From: an uncultured Pelagibacteraceae bacterium
GTDB lineage: Bacteria; Pseudomonadota; Alphaproteobacteria; Pelagibacterales; Pelagibacteraceae
NCBI GenBank assembly: GCA_902576815.1
Contig: CACGWQ010000007.1
Location: forward strand, 1 to 58,458
Reading direction: 5' to 3'
Length of the DNA stretch: 58,458 bases
Shown here: positions 36,215 to 45,938 of the stretch, piece after piece
Layout: the number at the start of each line of letters is the position of its first letter
Numbering within the stretch: the first letter of the stretch is position 1
Position numbers and translations under genes: made by a program
Notes under the pieces: generated by a model
The model's input: only the letters and a program-made list of their open reading frames with translations
What the model was told of the DNA's origin: nothing
The model's database searches: none

Positions 36215-37647
36215 GAGATAAACAAATAGAAGATTTGAAGGATTATAAGTATGGCTTTTCAACTAATATAGAGAGCTTCAAAGCACCAAAAGGCTTAAAC
36301 GAAGAAGTCATAAGATTTATATCAAATATTAAAAAGGAACCAGATTGGTTGCTTCAATGGAGATTAAAAGCTTTTGAAAGATTAAAAGTATTGAATGAAC
36401 CTAATTGGCAAAAGCCAAAATATCCAAAAATAGATTATCAAAATTTATATTATTATTCTGCACCTAAAAGTTTTAAAGAAAAGCCAAAAAATTTAGAAGA
36501 TTTAGATCCTAAGTTATTAGAAACTTATAAAAAATTAGGTATACCTTTGCAAGAACAAAAAAGACTAAATGGAATTGCTGTTGATGCAGTATTTGACTCT
36601 GTATCTGTTGCTACAACTTTTAAAGATACTTTAACAGAAAAAGGAATTATTTTTTGCTCTATTTCTGAAGCGATACAAAAACATCCAGACTTAGTTAAAA
36701 AATATTTAGGTTCAGTTATACCAATTACTGATCATTTCTTTGCTACCTTAAACTCAGCAGTTTTCACTGATGGATCATTTGTTTACATTCCACCAAATGT
36801 AAAATGTCCGATGGAATTATCAACTTATTTTAGAATTAATGCATCTGATACTGGTCAGTTCGAAAGAACGTTAATCATCGCTGATAAAGGTAGTTATGTA
36901 AGTTACTTAGAAGGATGTACTGCACCAATGAGAGATGAAAATCAGTTACATGCAGCCAACGTCGAATTGATTGCTTTAGATAATGCAGAGATTAAATATT
37001 CTACAGTACAAAATTGGTATCCTGGAGATAAAGATGGAAAAGGAGGTATATATAATTTTGTAACTAAAAGAGGATTGTGCAAAGGAAAAAATTCAAAAAT
37101 TTCATGGACACAAGTAGAAACAGGTTCTGCAATTACTTGGAAATATCCAAGTTGTATTTTAAAAGGTGATAACTCAATTGGAGAGTTTTATTCAATCGCA
37201 ATTACAAATAATCATCAGAAAGCCGACACTGGAACTAAAATGATTCATTTAGGAAAAAATACAAAAAGTAAAATTATTTCAAAAGGTATTAGTGCAGGTA
37301 AATCTGATATGACCTATAGAGGTTTGGTAGATATTTCAAAAAATGCATCTAATTCAACAAATTATACTCAATGTGATTCATTATTAATGGGTAACAAGTG
37401 TGGAGCACATACTGTACCATATATTAAGAACAAAAATTCAAATTCAAATATTGCCCATGAAGCAACAACATCTAAGATAAGCGAAGATCAACTACATTAT
37501 TGTCAGCAAAGGGGACTAAATCAAGAAGAAGCAGTAGGACTTATTGTTAATGGCTTTTGTAAAGAGGTTTTACAACAATTACCTATGGAGTTTGCTGTTG
37601 AGGCTCAAAAACTAGTCGGAATAAGTTTAGAGGGAAGCGTTGGTTAA
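36211..37647 (+). CDS. sufB: Fe-S cluster assembly scaffold protein SufB
   Basis: SufB is the main scaffold of the SufBCD complex. The 478 residues show [49 protein letters not shown] and the C-terminal [30 protein letters not shown]. The conserved cysteine in YLEGC and another in HYCQQRG are present; the family acceptor and ligand residues are among these. It starts in a 4-bp overlap with iscR and is directly followed by sufC. Confidence 0.97.
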   Translation: MRDKQIEDLKDYKYGFSTNIESFKAPKGLNEEVIRFISNIKKEPDWLLQWRLKAFERLKVLNEPNWQKPKYPKIDYQNLYYYSAPKSFKEKPKNLEDLDPKLLETYKKLGIPLQEQKRLNGIAVDAVFDSVSVATTFKDTLTEKGIIFCSISEAIQKHPDLVKKYLGSVIPITDHFFATLNSAVFTDGSFVYIPPNVKCPMELSTYFRINASDTGQFERTLIIADKGSYVSYLEGCTAPMRDENQLHAANVELIALDNAEIKYSTVQNWYPGDKDGKGGIYNFVTKRGLCKGKNSKISWTQVETGSAITWKYPSCILKGDNSIGEFYSIAITNNHQKADTGTKMIHLGKNTKSKIISKGISAGKSDMTYRGLVDISKNASNSTNYTQCDSLLMGNKCGAHTVPYIKNKNSNSNIAHEATTSKISEDQLHYCQQRGLNQEEAVGLIVNGFCKEVLQQLPMEFAVEAQKLVGISLEGSVG

Positions 37648-38382
37648 ATGTTAAAAATAAATAATTTAATTGCAAAAATTCAGGAAAAAAACATATTAAG
37701 TGGTTTTAACCTTGAGATAAAACCTGGTGAGGTTCATGCAATAATGGGTCCTAATGGATCAGGAAAAAGTACTTTATCAAATATTCTATCAGGTAAAAAA
37801 GGATACGAGGTATCAGGAGAAATATTGTATGAAAATAAAAATTTGTTTGATCTTGAAACAGAGGAGAGAGCACACAGAGGTATCTTTTTAGCTTTCCAAT
37901 ACCCTTTAGAAATACCTGGAGTAAATACTAATATATTTTTAAAAACTTCTCTAAATTCAATAAGAAAAGCTAAAGGTGAAAAAGAGTTAGATGCTTTGGA
38001 ATTTTTAAAATTAGTTAAAGAAAAAGCAAAAGAACTAAAATTTGATGAAGAAAAATTAAATAGACAATTAAATGTTGGTTTTTCTGGAGGTGAAAAAAAG
38101 AAAAACGAAATTTTACAAATGTCAATTTTAGATCCAAAATTATCTATACTGGATGAAACAGACTCTGGATTAGATATAGATGCTCTTAAAATAGTTGCAG
38201 ATGGAGTTAATGCATTAAGAAAAAAAAATAATTCCTTTCTTATAATAACACACTATCAAAGACTACTTGATTATATAAAACCTGACTTTGTGCATGTTCT
38301 TATGGGTGGAAAAATTATTAAATCAGGAGGTGCAGAATTAGCTTTAGAGTTAGAAAAAAAAGGATATGAAAATTTCAATTAA
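37648..38382 (+). CDS. sufC: Fe-S assembly ATPase SufC
   Basis: SufC is the ABC-type ATPase that drives structural change in SufBCD. The 244 residues contain the Walker A GPNGSGKSTL (about 36-45), signature-region LNVGFSGGEKKKNEILQM and Walker B LSILDETDSGLDID. No transmembrane segments are present, as expected for a soluble ABC ATPase. It abuts sufB and sufD without a gap. Confidence 0.97.
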   Translation: MLKINNLIAKIQEKNILSGFNLEIKPGEVHAIMGPNGSGKSTLSNILSGKKGYEVSGEILYENKNLFDLETEERAHRGIFLAFQYPLEIPGVNTNIFLKTSLNSIRKAKGEKELDALEFLKLVKEKAKELKFDEEKLNRQLNVGFSGGEKKKNEILQMSILDPKLSILDETDSGLDIDALKIVADGVNALRKKNNSFLIITHYQRLLDYIKPDFVHVLMGGKIIKSGGAELALELEKKGYENFN

Positions 38383-39627
38383 ATGGAACAAAAATTAAAA
38401 ACAGATTTTGATAAGTTTATAAGTAATTCTAATTTCTCAAACCAAGAGATTAAATTAAAAAAAGAATCTCTTGATAACTTTTTGAAAAAAGGATTTCCTA
38501 ACAGAAAATTAGAAAACTGGAAATTCTCAGATATAAACCAGATAATCCAAAAAAATATTGGAGAACTAACATTTTATAATAATTATAATATTGAAAATGA
38601 AATTAATGATAATATTTTTATAAAGGAAATACATCATAATAAAATTGTTATTGTTAATGGTAAAGTTGAGCGATTGAGTTTCGAATATGAAGAAAGCGAT
38701 AAAATTGATTTAACGACTTTAGATAATTTTAACCAAAACCCTAATGACGATAATTCTCTTTTAAGTCTAAATAATTCTTTTTCTAATAAAATACATAATA
38801 TTTTAGTTAAAAAAAATTATTCATTCAAAAAGCCTTTAATTATATATCAAATAACAAATGAGAAAGTGAGCAACACTAATATTAATTTTCAACTAAACTT
38901 TGAGTTAGAAGAAAACAGCTCAATAAAAATAATTAATCTCTATGACGATAATTCAGAAAAGAATTTCATTAACAATTTATTTAATTTTAATCTTGGTAAA
39001 AATGTAATTCTTAAGAATTATAAAATAGATAAAAAAAGTAATACAAATATTAAGTATGATTATTCTAGTATTAATCAAAAAGAAAATAGCATTTCTGAAA
39101 CATTTATATTTTCATCTGGTTCAGATTATATAAAAAATGAAGTCAGCTGTAATCTTGAAGGTCAATATTCTTCAGCATTTATTAATGGAATACACTTATT
39201 GTCTAAAAATAAACACCACGAAATAAGAACTAATACTAATCATTTATATGAAAACACGAAAAGTTATCAGTTAATAAAAAGTGTTATTGATGACAGTTCA
39301 AAGTCTGTCTATCAAGGAAAAATATATGTGGACTCTAAAGCTCAAAAAACTGATGGTTATCAATTAAGTAAAGCGGTGCTTTTAAATGAACAAGCAGAAT
39401 TTAATGCAAAGCCTGAACTAGAAATTTATGCTGATGACGTTAAATGTTCACATGGTTCAGCATCGGGTAGCTTAGATGAAGATTCTATTTTTTATTTAAT
39501 GTCTAGAGGATTAGACCAAAAAACTGCAAAAGAATTATTAATTAACGGTTTTCTTTTAGATGTTGTTGAAAAAATTACAGATGAAGAAATTAAAAAATTA
39601 TTAAAAAATATGATTGGATTAAATTAA
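38383..39627 (+). CDS. sufD: Fe-S assembly protein SufD
   Basis: SufD pairs with SufB in the scaffold. The 414 residues are poorly conserved in the middle, but the C-terminal part is diagnostic: HHEIRTNTNHLYENTKSYQLIKSVIDDSSKSVYQGKIYVDSKAQKTDGYQLSKAVLLNEQAEFNAKPELEIYADDVKCSHGSASG. This includes the conserved histidine and cysteine near the dimer interface. N-terminal LENWKFSDI is also typical. It overlaps sufS by one base. Confidence 0.94.
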   Translation: MEQKLKTDFDKFISNSNFSNQEIKLKKESLDNFLKKGFPNRKLENWKFSDINQIIQKNIGELTFYNNYNIENEINDNIFIKEIHHNKIVIVNGKVERLSFEYEESDKIDLTTLDNFNQNPNDDNSLLSLNNSFSNKIHNILVKKNYSFKKPLIIYQITNEKVSNTNINFQLNFELEENSSIKIINLYDDNSEKNFINNLFNFNLGKNVILKNYKIDKKSNTNIKYDYSSINQKENSISETFIFSSGSDYIKNEVSCNLEGQYSSAFINGIHLLSKNKHHEIRTNTNHLYENTKSYQLIKSVIDDSSKSVYQGKIYVDSKAQKTDGYQLSKAVLLNEQAEFNAKPELEIYADDVKCSHGSASGSLDEDSIFYLMSRGLDQKTAKELLINGFLLDVVEKITDEEIKKLLKNMIGLN

Positions 39628-40844
39628 TGAATATAGATAATATAAAAAGAGAATTTCCAATTTTTGATGATAAAATTCAAAATAATGATTTAGTATATTT
39701 AGATAGTGCTAATTCATCTCAAAAACCAAGAGTTGTCGTAGATAGAATTTATGATTTTTATACAAAAGAGTTTTCTAATGTAGGTAGAAGTGTTCACTAT
39801 TTGGCGGTTGCTGCTACTAATTTATATGAACAAACAAGAGTTTCAGTTCAAAGATATATTAATGCTAAAGATAAAGATGAAATCGTATTTACTAAAGGCG
39901 CTACCGAAGCAATTAATTTAGTCGCTAACACTTTTGGTCAAAAATATTTATCTGAAGGAGATGAAGTGTTGTTGACTGAACTCGAGCATCATTCAAATTA
40001 TGTTCCTTGGCATTTTCTTAGAAAAGCAAAAAATATAAATATAGAATTTGCTGAAATTAATGATAATGGCGAAGTAACATTAGAAGCTATAGAAAAAAAA
40101 ATTACAAATAAAACTAAAATAATTAGTGTAAGTCATTTATCGAATGTAACAGGCGCAATATTACCTATCAAAGAAATTGTACAATTGGCTCATTCGAAAA
40201 ATATACCGGTTCTAATTGATGGTTGCCAAGGTGCGCCTCACTTAAAATTAGATATGCAGGAAATTGGTTGTGATTTTTATGCAATATCTGGACATAAAAT
40301 GTACGGACCAACTGGAATAGGTGTTCTATATGCTAAGAAAAAATGGCTAGAAGATTTACCCCCATATCAAGGTGGAGGAGGAATGATAAATGAGGTTAAA
40401 AAAGAAGGTATTACTTATGGTGAATTACCTAATAAATATGAGGCTGGAACAATGGCTACAGCTCAAGTTATAGCTTTTAATGAATCTATAAAATTTATGG
40501 AAAAAATTGGTATACAAAATATCGAAAAACATGAAAAAGAATTATTAGACTACGGACTAGAAAAGTTAAGAAAAAATAATTCAGTTAATATTATAGGAAA
40601 TCCTAAAGAAAAGGGTGGGGTTATATCATTTACTATTGAAGGTGTTCATCCACATGATATTGCAACAATTCTTGATGAAGATGGAGTAGCTATTAGAGCA
40701 GGGCATCACTGCTGTCAAATATTACATGATAAGTTAAATTTACCTGCAACCGCAAGAGCTTCATTTGGAGTTTATAATACTAAAGATGATATTGATAAGC
40801 TTGATGAAGCAATAAATAAATGTAAAAAAATTTTTAACTTATAA
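39627..40844 (+). CDS. sufS: Cysteine desulfurase SufS
   Basis: SufS takes sulfur from cysteine with pyridoxal phosphate. The 405 residues have PLP-binding Lys224 in SGHKMYGPTGIG, the pyridine-contacting ELEHHSNYVPW, IDGCQGAPH and the active-site loop RAGHHCCQ with the persulfide cysteine at 362. Length and motifs place it in group II desulfurases. It lies between sufD and sufU, each with a 1-bp overlap. Confidence 0.96.
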   Translation: MNIDNIKREFPIFDDKIQNNDLVYLDSANSSQKPRVVVDRIYDFYTKEFSNVGRSVHYLAVAATNLYEQTRVSVQRYINAKDKDEIVFTKGATEAINLVANTFGQKYLSEGDEVLLTELEHHSNYVPWHFLRKAKNINIEFAEINDNGEVTLEAIEKKITNKTKIISVSHLSNVTGAILPIKEIVQLAHSKNIPVLIDGCQGAPHLKLDMQEIGCDFYAISGHKMYGPTGIGVLYAKKKWLEDLPPYQGGGGMINEVKKEGITYGELPNKYEAGTMATAQVIAFNESIKFMEKIGIQNIEKHEKELLDYGLEKLRKNNSVNIIGNPKEKGGVISFTIEGVHPHDIATILDEDGVAIRAGHHCCQILHDKLNLPATARASFGVYNTKDDIDKLDEAINKCKKIFNL

Positions 40845-41308
40845 TGGACTTAAAAGATTTATATCAAGAAATAATATTAGACCATGGAAAAAATCCGAGG
40901 AATTTAGGAAAGTTTGAAAATTATAATAAAGATGCAAAGGGAAATAATCCTTTATGTGGGGACAATGTTCATGTCTATCTCAGATTAAATGAAAATAAAA
41001 AAGTTGAAGATATTGCATTTGAAGGTCATGGTTGCGCTATTTCAATGGCATCGGCATCAATTATGACTGATATGGTTAGAGGCAAAGAAGAAAAAGAGGT
41101 AAAAGAAATTGTAACTGATTTTTTAGGAATGATAAAAGAAAAAGACTCTTTAGAAACTAATATTTTAAAAGATGACGAAAAAACTAAATTAATGAGTCTA
41201 TCGGGTGTTAAACAATATCCTATGAGAGTAAAGTGTGCAACTTTATCTTGGCATACTCTTACATCGGCATTAGATAATTCAGATCAAATTGTAAAAACAG
41301 AGGAATGA
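40844..41308 (+). CDS. sufU: SufU/IscU-type Fe-S assembly protein
   Basis: SufU accepts sulfur from SufS. The 154 residues carry three conserved cysteines: Cys38 (NPLCGDN), Cys64 (GHGCAISMASAS) and Cys131 (RVKCATLSW). The stretch between Cys64 and Cys131 is longer than in IscU, as in SufU of Firmicutes and some proteobacteria. No sufE is in the operon, so SufU is the likely sulfur partner. It overlaps sufT by 4 bp. Confidence 0.9.
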   Translation: MDLKDLYQEIILDHGKNPRNLGKFENYNKDAKGNNPLCGDNVHVYLRLNENKKVEDIAFEGHGCAISMASASIMTDMVRGKEEKEVKEIVTDFLGMIKEKDSLETNILKDDEKTKLMSLSGVKQYPMRVKCATLSWHTLTSALDNSDQIVKTEE

Positions 41309-41607
41309 AAATGGATCTTAAAGAAAAAGTAATTACTGAAATAAAAAAAATTTATGATCCAGAGATACCTGTTAATATATATGAATTAGGATTGATATAC
41401 GATATTATCGTTAATAATTCTGAAGTTAAGGTTAAAATGACTTTAACCACACCAAATTGTCCAGTAGCTGAAAGTTTGCCTAAAGAAGTGAAAGACAGTA
41501 TATTAGAAATTAAAGAAGTTTCAAAAGTAGATCTTGATTTAGTCTGGGAGCCACCATGGGACAAATCAATGATGTCTGAAGCTGCAAAACTTGAACTAAA
41601 TTTATGA
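41305..41607 (+). CDS. sufT: SufT-like DUF59/MIP18-family protein
   Basis: DUF59 (MIP18) proteins help mature Fe-S proteins. The 100 residues show KKIYDPEIPVNIYELGLIYDI, then MTLTTPNCPVAESLPKEVKDSIL (conserved cysteine) and LVWEPPWDKSMMSEAAKLEL, all typical. A second in-frame Met sits at 41311, two codons downstream (MKMDLKE). Its place in the operon between sufU and sufA matches the common SufT position. Confidence 0.9.
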   Translation: MKMDLKEKVITEIKKIYDPEIPVNIYELGLIYDIIVNNSEVKVKMTLTTPNCPVAESLPKEVKDSILEIKEVSKVDLDLVWEPPWDKSMMSEAAKLELNL

Positions 41608-41939
41608 CAAAACAAATTATAACATTAAGCGATAACGCAGCTCAAAGAATAAAAGAAATTATGTCTAATGCTGAAAAAGATTCTTTAGGAGTTAGAGTTG
41701 GAGTTAAGTCAGGTGGGTGCGCAGGGATGTCTTATGTTATGGAGTACACAAAAGTGTCAAACCCAAATGACGAAGTGGTAGAAGATAAGGGTGTGAAAGT
41801 TTTCATAGACTCTGCAGCGGTAATGTATTTACTTGGAACAGAAATGGATTTTAAAAAAGAAAAATTTTCTTCACAATTTGTATTCAATAACCCAAATGAA
41901 ACGGAGAGATGTGGATGCGGAGAATCCTTTAAAATATAG
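41604..41939 (+). CDS. sufA: A-type Fe-S carrier protein (SufA/ErpA-like)
   Basis: A-type carriers pass Fe-S clusters to apo-proteins. The 111 residues have the three family cysteines: Cys39 in GGCAGMSY and Cys103/Cys105 in CGCGESFKI. LSDNAAQRIKEIM opens the HesB fold. Symbol choice between sufA and erpA is by operon position only. It overlaps sufT by 4 bp and ends the suf operon. Confidence 0.92.
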   Translation: MTKQIITLSDNAAQRIKEIMSNAEKDSLGVRVGVKSGGCAGMSYVMEYTKVSNPNDEVVEDKGVKVFIDSAAVMYLLGTEMDFKKEKFSSQFVFNNPNETERCGCGESFKI

Positions 41940-41946
41940 TATTTAA

Positions 41947-42144
41947 TATTCGCATATCAGCATTGCGTTTATTGCATATCTAATTAACTCTGAAGTTAAA
42001 ACTCAAAAAAGAAAATCTTTATTCAGAAGTTTAATTAAACCAGTAGAAGCAGGCGCACATGGCACCCTCAACTACGTGGTTAAAAAAGGTTTAGGAAAAA
42101 ATAAAAAGCTATTTAACAACTATAGTACATATCAAACTCAATAG
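41947..42144 (+). pseudogene. Open frame of 65 codons without a start codon, downstream of sufA
   Basis: Between sufA and convergent glnA one frame stays open for 65 codons (stop TAG 42142-42144, running 32 bp into the glnA 3' end). The translation looks like normal coding sequence for this genome: INSEVKTQKRKSLFRSL, then KPVEAGAHGTLNYVVKKGLGKN. No ATG or TTG occurs in frame; the only GTG is near the end. It could be a remnant of a lost gene, a gene using a rare start such as ATT, or chance. I do not recognise the family. Confidence 0.25.
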
Positions 42145-43519
42145 GATGAGGTGTATGTTCAAAGTTGTGTATCTCCTCAAATTTAAGAGCAATATAAGCA
42201 TCAATTTGATCGTCAGTAAATACACCACCTTGAGTTAAAAACTTTCTATCTTTATCTAAACTTTCCATTGCTTCTCTTAATGATCCGCAAACAGTTGGAA
42301 CTTTTTTGACTTCCTTCTCTGATAAAGCATAAAGATCTTTATCAAAGGATTTGCCTGGATCAATTTTATTTTTGATACCGTCAATTCCCGCCATTAACAT
42401 TGATGCAAATGTTAAATATGGATTGCCAGATGCATCTGGGAATCTAATTTCACATCTTGCTCCTTTTTTACTTAGAGTTATAGGAATTCTACAAGATGCA
42501 GATCTATTTCTTGCTGAATAAGCAAGTAATACTGGAGCTTCAAAACCAGGAATTAATCTTTTGTAACTATTTGTTGTAGCGTTTGAAAAAGCATTAATCG
42601 CCTTGGCATGTTTAAGTATACCACCAATATAATAAAGTGCAGTTTGTGACAAACCTGAGTATTTATTTCCAGAAAAAACTGGAGTTTTTCCTTTCCAAAC
42701 TGATTGGTGAACGTGCATTCCTGATCCATTATCACCTTTTACAGGTTTAGGCATAAAAGTAGCAGTTTTACCAAATGAGTGCGAAACCATTTGAACTACA
42801 TATTTGTATAATTGGACATTATCAGCTTGATCAACCAATGTACCAAAAAGCATTCCAAGTTCGTGCTGACTTGGAGCAACTTCATGGTGATGTTTTTCAA
42901 CTGTAATACCTACGTCTCTTAAACCTTTTAGGTATTCACCTCTTATATCCTGGGCACTATCTACTGGAGGGACTGGAAAATATCCACCTTTAACTCCAGG
43001 TCTATGACCCATATTCCCATTTTCATAACTTTTTCCAGAATTATATGGTCCTTCTGTACTATCTATTGAAAAACTTGTTTCGTTCATATCGTTTTTGAAT
43101 TTTACATCATCAAAAACAAAAAATTCTGGCTCTGGACCAAAGTAAGCTTTATCACCTATGCCAGTCTTCTTTAAATAAGCTTCAGCTTTCTTCGCTATCC
43201 CTCTTGGATCTCTTTCATAAGGATTTCTTTTGATTGCATCTAAAATATCGCAAAATAAAACAAGAGTATTATGAGATGTAAATGGATCAACGATTTGTCT
43301 GTTTAAATCTGGTTTTAATATCATGTCTGACTCATTTATTGCTTTCCATCCAGCAATAGATGATCCATCAAAAAATACACCATCTATTAACATGTCTCCG
43401 TCAACTACCGATGCATCCATAGTTAAGTGCTGTAATTTACCTCTTGGGTCTGTAAATCTTAAGTCGACAAACTCAATTTGCTTGTCTTTCATCATTTTTA
43501 GAACTTTGCTTGCGCTCAT
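42113..43519 (-). CDS. glnA: Glutamine synthetase, type I
   Basis: GlnA makes glutamine from glutamate, ammonia and ATP. The 468 residues contain VDLRFTDPRGKLQH, the metal-site FGPEPEFFVFD, GSGMHVHQSVWK, and RNRSASCRIP. Tyr397 in DKDLYALSEKE lies exactly where E. coli GlnA is adenylylated, so control by GlnE is possible. A PII gene is not adjacent. The ribosome binding site AGGAG lies a few bases ahead of the ATG. It converges on the suf operon. Confidence 0.97.
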   Translation of the reverse strand: MSASKVLKMMKDKQIEFVDLRFTDPRGKLQHLTMDASVVDGDMLIDGVFFDGSSIAGWKAINESDMILKPDLNRQIVDPFTSHNTLVLFCDILDAIKRNPYERDPRGIAKKAEAYLKKTGIGDKAYFGPEPEFFVFDDVKFKNDMNETSFSIDSTEGPYNSGKSYENGNMGHRPGVKGGYFPVPPVDSAQDIRGEYLKGLRDVGITVEKHHHEVAPSQHELGMLFGTLVDQADNVQLYKYVVQMVSHSFGKTATFMPKPVKGDNGSGMHVHQSVWKGKTPVFSGNKYSGLSQTALYYIGGILKHAKAINAFSNATTNSYKRLIPGFEAPVLLAYSARNRSASCRIPITLSKKGARCEIRFPDASGNPYLTFASMLMAGIDGIKNKIDPGKSFDKDLYALSEKEVKKVPTVCGSLREAMESLDKDRKFLTQGGVFTDDQIDAYIALKFEEIHNFEHTPHPIEFDMYYSC

Positions 43520-43664
43520 ATAATCTCCTGTAGAATTTAATATCTGGGTTAATTACCAATATTGTTATAATAAAGAATACATATAATGAGGATATCACCT
43601 ATGCAATTTAAACATATAATTATGCCAATAATTTCAGTACTTTTTTATCAATCACAAGTTGAAT
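43520..43664. other. Divergent gap between glnA and the YbaK-like gene
   Basis: This 145-bp gap must contain the glnA promoter on the minus strand and the start signals for the YbaK-like gene. I saw no NtrC-type (TGCACC/TGGTGC) site and no sequence I could fit to the known glutamine-binding glnA riboswitch. A 26-codon open frame (43601-43681) is also present and is probably not a gene. Confidence 0.4.
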
Positions 43665-44144
43665 ATGACTTTATTACATAAAGAACCAGTTAAAAGAGCT
43701 GAGAAGTGTCTTAAAGAGTTTGATGAAAATCTATCAGTTGTTGAATTAGAAAACTCAGCAAAAACAGCATTGGATGCAGCAAATTCATTAAATTGTGAAG
43801 TAGGAGCAATTGTTAAAAGTCTGCTTATTAAGATAGAAAATGATTTTTTACTTTGTTTAGTTTCTGGTGACAAAAGATGTTCGTTAAATAAATTAAAAAA
43901 AATTTCTGAAAAAAAAAATGTAAGAATGGCTTCAGCTGACGAGGTTAAGTCTCAAACAGGATATACAATTGGAGGTGTATCTCCTGTAGGTCATGTAAAT
44001 AAAATTCAAATATTTATAGATAATTCTTTAAGTAGGTTTGCAGATATTTTTGCTGCTGCTGGTCATCCTAATGTGATTTTTAAGATCAATTATGAAAAAT
44101 TAATTCAAATTACAAAAGGTGATGTGAAAGATATTACAGAATGA
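43665..44144 (+). CDS. YbaK/EbsC-type aminoacyl-tRNA deacylase
   Basis: Proteins of the YbaK/ProX family hydrolyse mischarged tRNA such as Cys-tRNA(Pro). The 159 residues match the domain: VGAIVKSLLIKIENDFLLCLVSGDKR with the conserved lysine, ADEVKSQTGYTIGGVSPVGH, and FAAAGHPNVIFKI. I use ATG 43665, six bases after a TTG at 43659. It overlaps the next transporter gene by 4 bp. Substrate specificity is not visible. Confidence 0.9.
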   Translation: MTLLHKEPVKRAEKCLKEFDENLSVVELENSAKTALDAANSLNCEVGAIVKSLLIKIENDFLLCLVSGDKRCSLNKLKKISEKKNVRMASADEVKSQTGYTIGGVSPVGHVNKIQIFIDNSLSRFADIFAAAGHPNVIFKINYEKLIQITKGDVKDITE

Positions 44145-45028
44145 AGCAAGCTAATTTAACAGATTATATTTTATTAACATTATTATCAATAATTTGGGCA
44201 TCTGCTTTTTTTAATATAAAAATTGCAACAGAATCTTTCGGTCCAATGACAATTGCTTTTTTGAGAGTATTTTTCGGATCTATACCAGTATTAATTTTAT
44301 GTTTTTATAAAAAAATAGTAATTGAAGCATTTTCAAAAGATTGGCATTGGTTCATGTTAATAGGACTAATCAATTTAGTTATACCATTCTTTTTAATTGC
44401 TTATGGAGTAAAATCTGTACAAAGTAATTTGGCTGCAATTTTGATGTCAACAACTCCTTTGAGTTCTACCATATTAGGTCACTTCTATACAAAAAATGAA
44501 AAATTTAATTTTGAAAAAACTGTTGGAATACTAATTGGGTTTGCAGGAATTGTTTATTTATTTTCCGATAATATTTTAATTGATGAAAATAATTTTCTTT
44601 CAGCAATATTAATTTTAGTAGGGTCAACATGTTATGTAATAGGTGGAGTTTTAACACTTAAAATTAGTAAGAAAAAAAATGAAAACGTTACTGGATCAAT
44701 ATTAATTTGGGCAACTCTGATTTTATTTCCTTTGATGTGTTTATTAGAAACTCCTTGGGAAAATACTCCATCATTAAATTCAACCATGTCAGTAATTTAT
44801 CTTGGTATAGTACCAACAGGAGTTGCGTGGCTTTTAAGGTTTAAAATTTTGAAAAAGAATGGTTTAATTTTTCAATCTCAAGTCTCATACTTAATTCCAA
44901 TCTTTGGAATTATTTTAGGCTATATATTTTTAAGTGAATTAATAACCTACAAGGTATTAATATCATTATTGGCTGTAGTTGTAGGAATTTATTTTGTTAG
45001 AAAAGCAGATACAAAAATTATTATTTAA
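44141..45028 (+). CDS. EamA/DMT-superfamily transporter
   Basis: A 295-residue membrane protein with ten predicted helices in two EamA repeats. The first opens LLTLLSIIWASAFFNIKIATESFGPMTIAFLRVFFG, the second VGSTCYVIGGVLTLKI...IYLGIVPTGVAWLLRFKIL. EamA proteins export or import amino acids and other metabolites; the substrate here is unknown. It converges on the methyltransferase gene, with an 8-bp overlap, and overlaps the YbaK-like gene by 4 bp. Confidence 0.9.
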   Translation: MKQANLTDYILLTLLSIIWASAFFNIKIATESFGPMTIAFLRVFFGSIPVLILCFYKKIVIEAFSKDWHWFMLIGLINLVIPFFLIAYGVKSVQSNLAAILMSTTPLSSTILGHFYTKNEKFNFEKTVGILIGFAGIVYLFSDNILIDENNFLSAILILVGSTCYVIGGVLTLKISKKKNENVTGSILIWATLILFPLMCLLETPWENTPSLNSTMSVIYLGIVPTGVAWLLRFKILKKNGLIFQSQVSYLIPIFGIILGYIFLSELITYKVLISLLAVVVGIYFVRKADTKIII

Positions 45029-45938
45029 ATGAAGATATCGAGCTAATATGCTCTGGTTTTGTCTCACAACATCCACCTAAAATTGTTGCCCCACCTTGTA
45101 TGAATTTTTTTGATAGATTATAAAATTCATTTGCATCAAAATTTTCTCTTTTTCCTAAAGATTGATTAGGATTTACTCCAATTTCATTAGGTTTTGCTGT
45201 ATTAAATGTCTGTATTGGTCCTGGTTCATCAACTCCCCACAAATTTATTTTAAATCCAAATGGCACTTTACAATTTAAAAATTTATCTAATACAGATAAT
45301 GATATTTCTGGAGAAACACATGCGCAAACTACACCAAGTGTATTTTCATGTTTAATAATTTCAATCAATTGCTCAATTTTTTCTTCTGAGGGCAAGTCGC
45401 CATTTTTTTTTAAATGTATTCCAATTAAAAATTTTTTGTTTAACTTTTTAGATATATTAAGAGCGGCTTTAACTTCATTAGTGCTGCTAATAACATCTAG
45501 ATATAAAAAATCAGTAAATTTGCTTAAAATATTAGCTTGTTCAAACATATCTTCCTCAATTAATTTGATATCGCGATTATCAGTTATATAAGTGTCTCTT
45601 TGGCTAGGAATTGATCCAGCTACTAATACATTTTTCTTTGATAAATATTTAGCTTTGATTGCAAGTTTACATGCAATTTCGTTTAATTTTTTGAATTGAT
45701 TACCAACATTATTTTCTATTAATCTAAATTTTCTACAACTAAAAGTGTTTGTAACAATAACATCTGAGCCTGCATTGATGTATGATAAATGAGTATCAAC
45801 TAACAATTGATGATATTTTTCATCTAATAAAGCGCTTGCAGACCATAAGGTCCCCATAGATACCATTCCTTTTTCAAGTAATAATTGACCCATGCCACCG
45901 TCTAATATTCTTATTTTTTTAAAAAAATTGTTATCCAT
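45021..45938 (-). CDS. Homocysteine S-methyltransferase family protein
   Basis: Members use S-methylmethionine, betaine or other donors to methylate homocysteine, with zinc held by three cysteines. The 305 residues carry ILDGGMGQLLLEKG, VIVTNTFSCRKFRL, the first Cys ligand region VVCACVSPE and GGCCETKPEHI near the C-terminus, so the zinc site looks intact. The donor is not determinable from this sequence. It overlaps the adjacent EamA gene by 8 bp. Confidence 0.88.
   Translation of the reverse strand: MDNNFFKKIRILDGGMGQLLLEKGMVSMGTLWSASALLDEKYHQLLVDTHLSYINAGSDVIVTNTFSCRKFRLIENNVGNQFKKLNEIACKLAIKAKYLSKKNVLVAGSIPSQRDTYITDNRDIKLIEEDMFEQANILSKFTDFLYLDVISSTNEVKAALNISKKLNKKFLIGIHLKKNGDLPSEEKIEQLIEIIKHENTLGVVCACVSPEISLSVLDKFLNCKVPFGFKINLWGVDEPGPIQTFNTAKPNEIGVNPNQSLGKRENFDANEFYNLSKKFIQGGATILGGCCETKPEHISSISSFK

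Noticed and set aside
43601..43681. 26-codon open frame before the YbaK-like gene
   Set aside because: Very short, overlaps the next start, and has no recognisable sequence; a leader peptide is possible but not supported.
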